Of a stretch of DNA of 15,342 nucleotides, positions 7,641-14,252 are shown piece after piece. This DNA is from CAUZFZ01 sp963579025 (lineage in GTDB: Bacteria > Planctomycetota > Planctomycetia > Planctomycetales > Planctomycetaceae), in assembly GCA_963579025.1 (NCBI GenBank), contig CAUZFZ010000210.1, forward strand, positions 1 through 15,342, read 5' to 3'. Positions within the stretch are counted from its first letter, which is position 1; each line of letters starts with the position of its first letter. The notes beneath the pieces were generated by a model. That model saw only the letters and a list, made by a program, of their open reading frames with translations, had not been told where the DNA came from and ran no database searches. A program made the translations under genes and the position numbers.

Positions 7641-8344
7641 ACGTCAGCCTCTTTCTTCAACCTCAAGAGGACAACTTCCATGTGTTCTCGCATGGCCCGC
7701 TCGGCAGCGTCGGGATCATGATCCGCGATGGCGGCCACGATCTCGCGATGCAGCCGGCGGCCGAGTTTGTTCTCTCGCGGCGACGGCGTGATTTTCGCCA
7801 TCTGCGTCACGACGAACTCGTAGATCACTTCCATCAGGTTCTGCATCAACTCGTTGCCGGCGGCCTGCAGAATGCGGCGGTGGAATCGGAAGTCAATTTC
7901 GAGCAGCTCCTCATACGGCCGATCAACCGAATTGAGTTCCTTCAACATCCGTTTCAATGCGGCAACGTCTTCGCTCGTGGCCCGCTCCGCCGCCTGACGC
8001 ACAGCCTGCACTTCAACGGCAGCACGGAGTTCAGCATACGACAGCAACTCCCGGGGCGCGAGTGTCACGGCCGTCCGCAGCAACTGGACACAATTCGCGA
8101 GCCGATCTCTGCTGGCCACAAACGTGCCGTTCCCCCGCTGAATCTCAATCAGCCCCAGTCCCTGCAGCCGAGCCAACGCTTCGCGCAACACAGGCCGACT
8201 GACCTGCAACTGCTCGACAAGTTCCAGCTCCCCCGGCAACCGCTCGCCAGCGGTTAGCTTCTGCTCGTTTATGACATCCCGAATCCGCTCAACGACCTGA
8301 TCCACAGACGACCGCCGAGGAATCGGCTTCAATTGAAGACTCAT
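7637..8344 (-). CDS. GntR-family transcriptional regulator (FadR/FCD subfamily)
   Basis: A 235-residue cytoplasmic DNA-binding regulator. Residues 12-76 form the GntR winged helix-turn-helix (DQVVERIRDVI...LPGELELVEQLQVSRPVLREALARLQGLGLI, wing RGNGTFV). Residues about 100-230 form the all-helical FCD ligand domain, with the expected metal-ligand pattern D151-x3-H155 (DFRFH), H199 (LHREI) and H221 (REHME). Ligands of this class are often carboxylates or sugar acids; the one here is unknown. I chose the ATG at 8344: it follows a strong GGAGG (8351-8355) with 6-nt spacing, while the upstream ATG at 8407 falls within the predicted promoter. The stop overlaps the next gene's ATG (ATGA), so it is the first gene of the operon it probably controls, and likely controls itself through the palindrome at 8367-8383. 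Confidence 0.93.
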   Translation of the reverse strand: MSLQLKPIPRRSSVDQVVERIRDVINEQKLTAGERLPGELELVEQLQVSRPVLREALARLQGLGLIEIQRGNGTFVASRDRLANCVQLLRTAVTLAPRELLSYAELRAAVEVQAVRQAAERATSEDVAALKRMLKELNSVDRPYEELLEIDFRFHRRILQAAGNELMQNLMEVIYEFVVTQMAKITPSPRENKLGRRLHREIVAAIADHDPDAAERAMREHMEVVLLRLKKEADV

Positions 8345-8366
8345 CACGCCCCTCCAAAACACACAT

Positions 8367-8383
8367 AAGATGTCAGACATCTT
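8367..8383. promoter_or_regulatory. Candidate GntR/FadR-type operator
   Basis: AAGATGTCAGACATCTT is a perfect 17-bp palindrome with a single central base. Its core GT-N3-AC (ATGTCAGACAT) fits the half-site pattern known for FadR-subfamily regulators. It lies 22 nt upstream of the GntR start codon and overlaps the predicted -10 element, which favours autorepression of the operon. Confidence 0.75.
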
Positions 8384-8407
8384 GTTCGTGGTCGTGTGGG
8401 CTGTCAA
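8379..8407 (-). promoter_or_regulatory. Predicted sigma-70-type promoter of the GntR-led operon
   Basis: On the minus strand, a perfect -35 hexamer TTGACA (8402-8407) is followed after 17 nt by CAAGAT (8379-8384), a 3/6 match to the -10 consensus. The weak -10 half overlaps the palindromic operator at 8367-8383. Confidence 0.5.
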
Positions 8408-8908
8408 TGAACCCGTTAATTCACCACACGCCCTCAGCGTGCCGCCCGGCTGACGGAAGTCTGTGTTCCGAAGTGTCTACGGCGTTCACTCCGTTTCAAT
8501 CCGGAGCACGGAACAGGCGGACGTCCCGCGGTCACAAACTGATTCGCACGATCGCTGGAGCGGGCTTGCCAAGCGCAGTCAGAACGATTCGACCTGAAGA
8601 TCGCCCGTTCGCCCGGTGATCGCGTCCGCCGCGTCGAAACGCAGGCTCCTGAACGCGCGGCCGGGATCGCGACCTCTCTTGATCAGGCTGCTCCGAACCT
8701 GCGGAGGTCCGGCACACCCGAGCAGGCAACAATGTGCTTCACGATCTCCTTAGACCACACTCGCCGAGCGCAGTCGAAATGACACATCGGCGATTATCTT
8801 CGCGCATCCAGTGATCGCGACCGGTACGTCGAAAGGAAAGCCTGTAACTGCACCCGGTCGAATCGACCTCCGCTGCTGGCCTAGGTAAGACCGCCTCGGA
8901 TTTCGTCG
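8408..8908. other. 500-bp spacer with a diverged direct repeat
   Basis: I see no credible gene, tRNA or other RNA here. The spacer contains two related blocks at a constant 195-bp offset: 8566-8640 and 8761-8835. Shared strings in register are AGCGCAGTC (8572/8767), GTGATCGCG (8616/8811) and GTCGAAA (8633/8828), with scattered matches between. The GTGATCGCG motif also occurs twice, in the other orientation, upstream of rep (14071-14126). Confidence 0.55.
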
Positions 8909-8927
8909 TCAAATTGACGACGAAATC
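8899..8927. other. Perfect 14-bp inverted repeat overlapping the dnaB stop codon
   Basis: GATTTCGTCGTCAA (8899-8912) and TTGACGACGAAATC (8914-8927) are perfect inverted copies separated by one base. The last codons of dnaB (REISSSI, stop) lie inside it. It could act as a transcript-end hairpin for dnaB, but no U-run follows on the minus strand, so a protein-binding dyad is equally possible. Confidence 0.7.
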
Positions 8928-10300
8928 TCGCGCCCGCTCACCAGAGTTCTTTGTGCGTCACGTGTAACGGGACCGGTGCTCTGGAAAATCATGCGTTCCT
9001 GTAGGAACCGCAGTGACACTCGTCCTGTAGGGCCATTTCGGTTCTTTCGCACGTAGACGTCAGTCAGTGCCGGATCGTCGCAGTCCTCGTTGTAGGAGCC
9101 TTCGCGGTACAGCATCAGGACGCTGTCGGCGTCCTGTTCGATTGAGCCGGAGTCTCGGAGGTCGCTCAGGACAGGGATCGGCGGGTTTCGGTTTTCGACG
9201 GAACGGGACAACTGCGACAGGGCGATGATCGGACACTGCAGTTCACGGGCGAGGTTCTTCAGGCTCCGCGAAATGTGCGACACCTGCTGGGTCCGGTTGT
9301 CCCTGCTGAGATTGTCCGGGACTTCGATGAGCTGCAGGTAATCGACGATGAGTAAATCGAGACCGCGTTCGACCTGCTGGCGGCGGGCCTTTGATCGGAG
9401 ATGGGCCAGCGTCGTGTCGGGATCGTCGTCGATGAAGATCGGGTGAGATTCGAGCTGGTCGAAGAATGGCCCCAATGCCTCAAAGTCCTGTGGCGTGAGT
9501 TCTCCCTTCTTGAGCTTCCACGTCTGCACTCCAAGGAAGCCACCGATGATTCGGTCCATCAGTTCCTGACTCGTCATCTCCAGCGAGAAGATGGCCACGT
9601 TTCGTCCCTGCTTTGAGGCGACGTGCCGGGCGATGTCGAGGGCGAGAGCCGTTTTTCCCATGCTCGGGCGGGCGGCGACAATCATCAGATGTCCGGGAGG
9701 CAGACCAGTGAGAAGCTGGTCGAGCTGGCCGAATCCGGTGGTCACTCCAAAGTGAGCCGTCTTGTCATCAGCCTCGTAAAGCTCTGTATATCGCGAGTAC
9801 GCGTCTTTGCCCAGCTCTGCTATGTGTCGGGGCCGGGCGTCTGCTTGCGAGCGTGAGAACGCGAGTAAACGCCGTTCTGCGGCATCGAGTGCTGCGTCTG
9901 CGGTGACCGACGGGTTGCCGGCCTCCTCAACGATGGCCTTTCCTGCGGCAACAAGCCCGCGTTTGAGGGCCTTTTCGCGGACGATCACCGCATACTGCTC
10001 TGCGTGCGATGACGTGGGAACTGCTGCCGCAAGTTCCGCGAGAAAGGCTGATCCTCCAACCTCGCGGACTACGGCGTTCTCGGCGAGCGCCTCGTTGACC
10101 GTGACGAAGTCGATGGACTTCCTCTGCTCATGCAGTGACGCGATGGCTCTGTAGATTTGGCGATAGACCGGGTCGTAGAAGTCTTCGGCAGTCAGAAGCG
10201 GGGCAATGTCGATGATGCGTTCCGCGTCCATCAACAGGGCTCCGAGCAATACTCGCTCGGCATCCAGACTGTGCGGTGGAGTGGTAATGACTGTCGTCAT
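8909..10300 (-). CDS. dnaB: Replicative DNA helicase, DnaB family
   Basis: A 463-residue hexameric 5'-3' helicase that unwinds DNA at replication forks. The DnaB N-terminal domain covers about residues 8-112 (HSLDAERVLLGALLMD, DFYDPVYRQIYRAI). The RecA-like motor domain starts near FGVTTGFGQLDQLLTGLPPG (184-203), with Walker A ARPSMGKT (210-217), FSLEM (238-242), Walker B LLIVDYLQL (316-324) and the conserved IALSQLSR and DLRDSGSIEQDAD segments. All catalytic motifs look intact and the length is normal. I chose the ATG at 10300 because it precedes the family start directly; the extra 60 residues of the longer frame would overlap the upstream parAB gene. No good Shine-Dalgarno is visible. It follows parAB by 80 nt, so it appears to be a replicon-borne copy acting with the local Rep, rather than the chromosomal gene in its usual context. 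Confidence 0.93.
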   Translation of the reverse strand: MTTVITTPPHSLDAERVLLGALLMDAERIIDIAPLLTAEDFYDPVYRQIYRAIASLHEQRKSIDFVTVNEALAENAVVREVGGSAFLAELAAAVPTSSHAEQYAVIVREKALKRGLVAAGKAIVEEAGNPSVTADAALDAAERRLLAFSRSQADARPRHIAELGKDAYSRYTELYEADDKTAHFGVTTGFGQLDQLLTGLPPGHLMIVAARPSMGKTALALDIARHVASKQGRNVAIFSLEMTSQELMDRIIGGFLGVQTWKLKKGELTPQDFEALGPFFDQLESHPIFIDDDPDTTLAHLRSKARRQQVERGLDLLIVDYLQLIEVPDNLSRDNRTQQVSHISRSLKNLARELQCPIIALSQLSRSVENRNPPIPVLSDLRDSGSIEQDADSVLMLYREGSYNEDCDDPALTDVYVRKNRNGPTGRVSLRFLQERMIFQSTGPVTRDAQRTLVSGREISSSI

Positions 10301-10363
10301 ATACAAGGCAATTGTTTGTAAAGTGGTGTCAAATCGTGGCTCTGGAAGCGGCGATGTGGGAAC

Positions 10364-10379
10364 AGTCCGACGTCGGACT
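10364..10379. promoter_or_regulatory. 16-bp perfect palindrome between parAB and dnaB
   Basis: AGTCCGACGTCGGACT is a perfect palindrome with no spacer. It begins immediately after the parAB stop and lies 63 nt upstream of the dnaB start. Without a loop it is unlikely to be a hairpin. It suits binding by a dimeric protein, either as a centromere-like ParB site (parS is a 16-bp palindrome in other systems, of different sequence) or as an operator for dnaB. Confidence 0.6.
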
Positions 10380-10380
10380 C

Positions 10381-12285
10381 TCAGTCGAGATCCTGACGGA
10401 GGCGATCCTGCAGCTCTCGTGAGTTTACGATCTCGCGCATCGCGTCCCAGAATGCACGAGCACCGCCCCGATCCCGCCACTGCTGAGGCGTGAGGGACGT
10501 GGCGATATACGCGACGTCAGAATCTTCGCTGCGGACGGGGAAAACATAGTTGCGGGGCCGTCCTGCACCTGACACCTGCGTGCCGGCTTTCTTCTCTTCC
10601 GCGAGCATGCGGCGGGCACCGGTTACGGTGAGATGACCGAATCGCCGCAACGCCTCGTCATGTTCATGCACGGGTCGATTGGCGATCAGATACACGATCT
10701 CTTCTGCCGGACGCCGCTCGGCATTGATGATGCGTTGTGCAACATCGTTGTCGAGCTGAGAGACGACCTTGAGTCGTTGTGCTTCTGTGTCACTAATGTC
10801 GAAGTACCCTGCAACGTCCGCCTTCTTCGGCTTCGCAAGAGCGAACTCGTCGAGCCAGATTCGGTACTGGTTCACCTTGTCGAAGATGTCGGAACTCTGC
10901 GAGTGCATCATCTTGATCGCCGTACGCTGCAGACCGCGGCGGCTGTAGGTGAGATCGTCCTCTGCCTCGTCGGGCAACACGAGTTCGACACGGAGCTTGT
11001 GAAGCAGGCTGCGTGACTGTGCGAAATACAGTCGATGTCCCTTGAGAATCAGGAGAACGTGCCGGTCCGTGAAGGCTTCCGGCCACCGCTTCCTGTCGGT
11101 GTCTGTGACGAGACGGGCAATGATCGGTTCCTGCTGCCCATGTTCGTCCAGAGTCTGAGCGAGTTCATCCAGTCCACGATCAATGACGCGACCACGTTGC
11201 GGATTCGGGGCCAGCAACGTCGGGTCATACAGCGCCGTTCGCGGCTGGCCGCTGTGCGGCAATTCGATCAGGCCCTCTGACACCAGTTCTCGTGGCACGG
11301 CCTGTGCGAGGACTGTCGCCGTGTGCGACGCCTGCGGAGCAGCGACGATTTCCGGCGTCTCGACAACGGACGCTGCGACTGTCTTGCGTCGAGTATTACG
11401 CTGCTCGCGTCGTTGCTCGACGCGACTGGCGTTTGCGGTTTGTGCCATGAAGGGGAGGGAAAAAATTAGTTGATGCGAGCGGATACGAGCGACGATTTCA
11501 GAGTAGAGTCCGGTGAATCGACGACGAGCAGTCCAGTGCATCAGGGAGTAGTTGGCATTACTGCGGGCCTCTTCGACCGTCGTCGCCGTGCGGTACATGA
11601 TCGTACTGAACAGCGACGCTCCGGCCGGAGCCAGTGCGGATTCGTAATCCCGGTAGATCAGCCGTTCTTTGGCTGTGAGCTTCAATTCCTGACCGCTCTG
11701 TGGGGCCGAGGCCAGTGCCAGTGCTCCGAGAACAGACCGGTTGGGATTCAGAGCTCGGGCCTCATCAAGAATTCGAAGCACGGTCGGGATCCGTTCACTG
11801 CAATCGACCGTCAGCTCCACGGGCAGAATTACATAGTCTGCGGCGATCAGTCCGATCTCAGCTACGTTGTCGAACTGGTTCGGAACGTCCATGAGGATCC
11901 AGCGGTATTGCTTACCAAGCAATGACAATCCTTCCTGTAGTCGAGTGGAATGCTCGGGATAGTGACGAAAGAAACGCTGCTCGTCCGGGCAACTCGGGAG
12001 AATGTCGAGATTCTCAATGCCGGACGGAATCACCGCCGGCGGCTCCGGCAAGGGTGATTCGAGATACGTCTTGATGTTGTGCGGGTTGCTCCGGACTGCT
12101 GACCCGAGGAAATCGCGGGATGCGCCGCATTCAGGGTCGAGGTCAACGGTCAGAACACGGTCGCCACGTCGAGCGGCCAACAGAGACAGCATCATGGTCG
12201 TCGTTGATTTTCCGACGCCGCCTTTTCCCATGTAGATCGCGATGCGAATTGGATCTGAAGCCCGTGCTTTGCTGCGTACTGGCAT
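10381..12285 (-). CDS. ParA ATPase fused to a ParB-like partition protein
   Basis: A single 634-codon frame holds both partition functions. Residues 1-270 are ParA: deviant Walker A KGGVGKST (21-28), Walker A' VLTVDLDPECGAS (44-56), Walker B-type WILMDVP (129-135) and the typical ADYVILPVE (149-157). Residues 280-634 are ParB-like: NPQRGRVIDRGLDELAQTL, a GHRLYFA version (416-422) of the CTP-binding GERRxxA motif, an SRRGLQRTAIKMMHSQSSDIFD segment in the place of the ENxQR motif, and an HTH (KKADVAGYFDISDTEAQRLKVV, about 487-508). The joint reads RSHQLIFSLPF before Met280 (ATG at 11446-11448), which looks like a former parB start, but no Shine-Dalgarno precedes it, only a pyrimidine tract. ParA and ParB are normally separate genes. 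It probably segregates this replicon. A sequence error or missed stop near 11449-11467 could mimic a fusion. Confidence 0.85.
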   Translation of the reverse strand: MPVRSKARASDPIRIAIYMGKGGVGKSTTTMMLSLLAARRGDRVLTVDLDPECGASRDFLGSAVRSNPHNIKTYLESPLPEPPAVIPSGIENLDILPSCPDEQRFFRHYPEHSTRLQEGLSLLGKQYRWILMDVPNQFDNVAEIGLIAADYVILPVELTVDCSERIPTVLRILDEARALNPNRSVLGALALASAPQSGQELKLTAKERLIYRDYESALAPAGASLFSTIMYRTATTVEEARSNANYSLMHWTARRRFTGLYSEIVARIRSHQLIFSLPFMAQTANASRVEQRREQRNTRRKTVAASVVETPEIVAAPQASHTATVLAQAVPRELVSEGLIELPHSGQPRTALYDPTLLAPNPQRGRVIDRGLDELAQTLDEHGQQEPIIARLVTDTDRKRWPEAFTDRHVLLILKGHRLYFAQSRSLLHKLRVELVLPDEAEDDLTYSRRGLQRTAIKMMHSQSSDIFDKVNQYRIWLDEFALAKPKKADVAGYFDISDTEAQRLKVVSQLDNDVAQRIINAERRPAEEIVYLIANRPVHEHDEALRRFGHLTVTGARRMLAEEKKAGTQVSGAGRPRNYVFPVRSEDSDVAYIATSLTPQQWRDRGGARAFWDAMREIVNSRELQDRLRQDLD

Positions 12286-12707
12286 GTCAGCTCAACCGTA
12301 CCACTGGCGATTCGCAGACGCCAGGTTTTCGCATGACCATACAACTGGCAGAAGAAGTCTGCTCTTTACAGTCCCTCTTCCGGCAGAACGGTAGTAGCTA
12401 TCATTGAAGCTGACCAATGGTCGTTTATAGATATACAGACTCTGCCCGTTACCCGGTTTCAGAAAACGACCGTCGATCACAACTGCCGGGACGCACAACC
12501 CGACCGTAGACCATCCTGTTCGGGTTTGGGCTTGGCGAAGCCACTTCCTACGAATAGGGGGTAGCGACAAACCCACCAATTGAGTCCTGGACAAGGTAGT
12601 GCCACACCCACCAAATGTCTTCATTTCCGGTAGTGACGCACCCACTGATCGAGGTAGTGCTACACCCACCAGAAATAGCCCGGACGCGGTAGTGCTACAC
12701 CCACTTG
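12286..12707. other. Probable replication origin region between rep and parAB
   Basis: This 422-bp spacer holds five iterons at its rep-proximal end (12560-12705). Toward parAB it has inverted repeats AACCCGA/TCGGGTT (starting near 12497 and 12520) and GGCTT-GGCG-AAGCC (12529-12542), and an A/T-rich stretch around 12420-12440 (TTTATAGATATACAG) that could be a melting region or hold the parAB promoter. I find no convincing DnaA box. A 125-codon frame across it is mostly translated iteron sequence and is not a gene. Confidence 0.6.
12560..12705 (+). repeat. Five 18-bp iterons
   Basis: Direct repeats of consensus GGTAGTGCTACACCCACC start at 12560 (GGTAGCGACAAACCCACC, most diverged), 12595, 12629, 12653 and 12688. 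The 5' GGTAG and the 3' CCCAC are invariant. Starts are 35, 34, 24 and 35 bp apart, roughly whole helical turns relative to one another, so bound proteins would lie in related phases. The last copy ends 2 nt before the rep stop codon. Multiple iterons next to a rep gene are the standard binding sites for plasmid initiators. Confidence 0.9.
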
Positions 12708-13991
12708 TCAGCTTGCTTTGAAGAACGTCTCGTACATCTCCATCGAAAGCTGATTAGGCGTCACTTCGTCGAAAGGCGAAAGTCGTTCTGCTCGCTTCAG
12801 GTCCGCATACCAGTCGGGAGCCGCGTAGTCGTGCTGCAGGCGGTCGACGAATGCAGCAACCTCACTCCGCTGGAAACTGCCGGGGTGATGCTCCTTCTGG
12901 GCGAGAACGATCAGCAAGTGCTTCTGGATCTGGCCATGCCCATGTTCGCTCACCAGACGACGGTACGCCGGTGGATCGATTGTCTTGCCGTGCTCGTCCC
13001 TTAAGTCACAGAGCTGTGCGTAGAGTGAGTCACTCTGCCGATCGTCGGATGTCGCACGTGACCGCAGTGCCGGTCCGCGGGACCACCGCAGAGCGAGCTG
13101 CCCACGTCCGGCGCCCTGGTTCTTCGTCTGAAGGTACGAACCCCACGCCCGGCACGGGCGGATGAGGTCCAGTTCTTCTGCATTGGCAAGCAGACGCCGC
13201 AGTTGCTGAAGGCGGTGCTTGCGAAGTGCTGGATTGTCCGTGAAGCCGATCTGGTGAATCGCAAAGTCGTCCGCCATGAAGATGGTACTGTTCCGCTGAT
13301 TCCATCCATCCCGGTTGGCAATGAGGTAAAACCGTCGCATCGCTGGCGAGAGCTGACGATACAGGTCGTAGTCAAACTTTCGGAACTTCGCGTTGCCCGC
13401 AATCCGCAGAAACGTCGGATCTATCTCGAAACTGACGGGGCGGCGAGATTCAAGAACACGCGACATCGAGCCGAGGTTGTAGAACCCGAACTTCACGATG
13501 TCGTGATGCCGGGTCTCAGGATTCCAGAACGCCGTGTTCGTGTAATTGACGTGTGCGAAACGAAAGATGCGGCTGCGAATGCGAAGGTAGTCCTTCTGGC
13601 TCGTCGTCGGCAGCGAGAGCTGGCGGCCGAGGAAATCGACGGTCGAATGGAAAATGCCATCCTGCACCGAGTCCGGATGCCGCTTGATAAACGTGTACAG
13701 CCCAAGGAAGAAGTCAAAGTCGTGGGGAGCCAGACCGAACGCGGCGGTGACGATCTGCGTACCAGTCTTCCGATTGCCGTGCTGATCCGTGTACGGAAAC
13801 TGTCGCGGGTAGTGAAGCGGATCGCTGACTTCAAGTGTTCCGAGTGCCGTGTCAGCACGAAACCTGCTGAACTCGGGATGATCGCTGAAGAGCATCGCTC
13901 GAAAGTTGAGCGGACAGAACGCCGCCTTGATGAAGTCAAGGCCTGCATACGCCGACTGCGGGCGTGCCGATCCTGCCGTCCTTGTCGGCAT
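12708..13991 (-). CDS. Plasmid replication initiator protein
   Basis: A 427-residue soluble protein that I read as a plasmid Rep from context and from a pattern resembling the replication initiator protein A type: a GTQIVTAAFGLAPHDFDFFLGLYTFIK segment, a helix-turn-helix-like block with SLPTTSQKDYLRIRSRIFRF, and a second winged-helix-like block (LSPAMRRFYLIANRDGWNQ ... LRKHRLQQLRRLLANAEELDLI). The family match is by eye and moderate. The start is firm: an in-frame TAG lies only four codons upstream of the ATG at 13991. A 6-bp inverted repeat (13983-13998) spans that ATG, and a perfect -35 hexamer TTGACA lies upstream on the minus strand (14159-14164) without a good -10. The iterons 3' of the gene, followed by parAB and dnaB, support the role. 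It should bind the iterons and load the local helicase. Confidence 0.75.
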   Translation of the reverse strand: MPTRTAGSARPQSAYAGLDFIKAAFCPLNFRAMLFSDHPEFSRFRADTALGTLEVSDPLHYPRQFPYTDQHGNRKTGTQIVTAAFGLAPHDFDFFLGLYTFIKRHPDSVQDGIFHSTVDFLGRQLSLPTTSQKDYLRIRSRIFRFAHVNYTNTAFWNPETRHHDIVKFGFYNLGSMSRVLESRRPVSFEIDPTFLRIAGNAKFRKFDYDLYRQLSPAMRRFYLIANRDGWNQRNSTIFMADDFAIHQIGFTDNPALRKHRLQQLRRLLANAEELDLIRPCRAWGSYLQTKNQGAGRGQLALRWSRGPALRSRATSDDRQSDSLYAQLCDLRDEHGKTIDPPAYRRLVSEHGHGQIQKHLLIVLAQKEHHPGSFQRSEVAAFVDRLQHDYAAPDWYADLKRAERLSPFDEVTPNQLSMEMYETFFKAS

Positions 13992-13998
13992 ACCGACA
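13983..13998. promoter_or_regulatory. Small dyad over the rep start codon
   Basis: TGTCGG-CATA-CCGACA places the complement of the rep start codon in the 4-nt centre of a 6-bp inverted repeat. It could serve autoregulation of rep by DNA binding or by occlusion of the start in mRNA. Short dyads occur by chance, so this is tentative. Confidence 0.35.
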
Positions 13999-14061
13999 GA
14001 CTACGCCTGCCAGCCCGTGTTCGGCAATGCGTCCGTGAACAAGATTTGAGCACATGTTCCG

Positions 14062-14126
14062 CGCGGCGGTCGCGATCACCGCCGCACGTTACGGAGCTTG
14101 GACATTGGCGATCCTGCCGCGATCAC
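14062..14126. repeat. Two GTGATCGCG motifs upstream of rep, one inside a palindrome
   Basis: On the minus strand GTGATCGCG occurs at 14071-14079 and 14118-14126. The first copy sits in GCGGCGGT-CGCGATC-ACCGCCGC (14063-14085), an inverted repeat with 8-bp perfect arms. Its 20-nt context (14062-14081) matches 8614-8633, in the opposite orientation, with one mismatch. The rest of the 261-bp spacer (13992-14252) shows no gene. Confidence 0.6.
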
Positions 14127-14252
14127 CGGTCACACGAACGACATCGCAACCGAACACCTGTCAACACACAACTGGAATCTGGTGACACGGCGAATCATCT
14201 TGGCAACGGCCATGAACGCTAGGGAAACTGTCGCGTCCGCAGCCGATTGCGT

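Noticed and set aside
8408..8908. Possible tRNA or small RNA in the spacer
   Set aside because: No cloverleaf, CCA end or terminator with U-run could be found by eye.
12292..12669. 125-codon minus-strand frame between rep and parAB
   Set aside because: It consists largely of translated iterons and spacer DNA, with no family similarity.
12560..12705. CRISPR-like repeats
   Set aside because: The units are 18 bp, imperfect, with gaps of 6 to 17 bp, beside a rep gene; iterons explain them and no cas gene is present.
13203..14222. 339-codon plus-strand open frame opposite rep
   Set aside because: Arginine-rich translation typical of an antisense shadow, running through the rep start region and its spacer; no domain or ribosome site.
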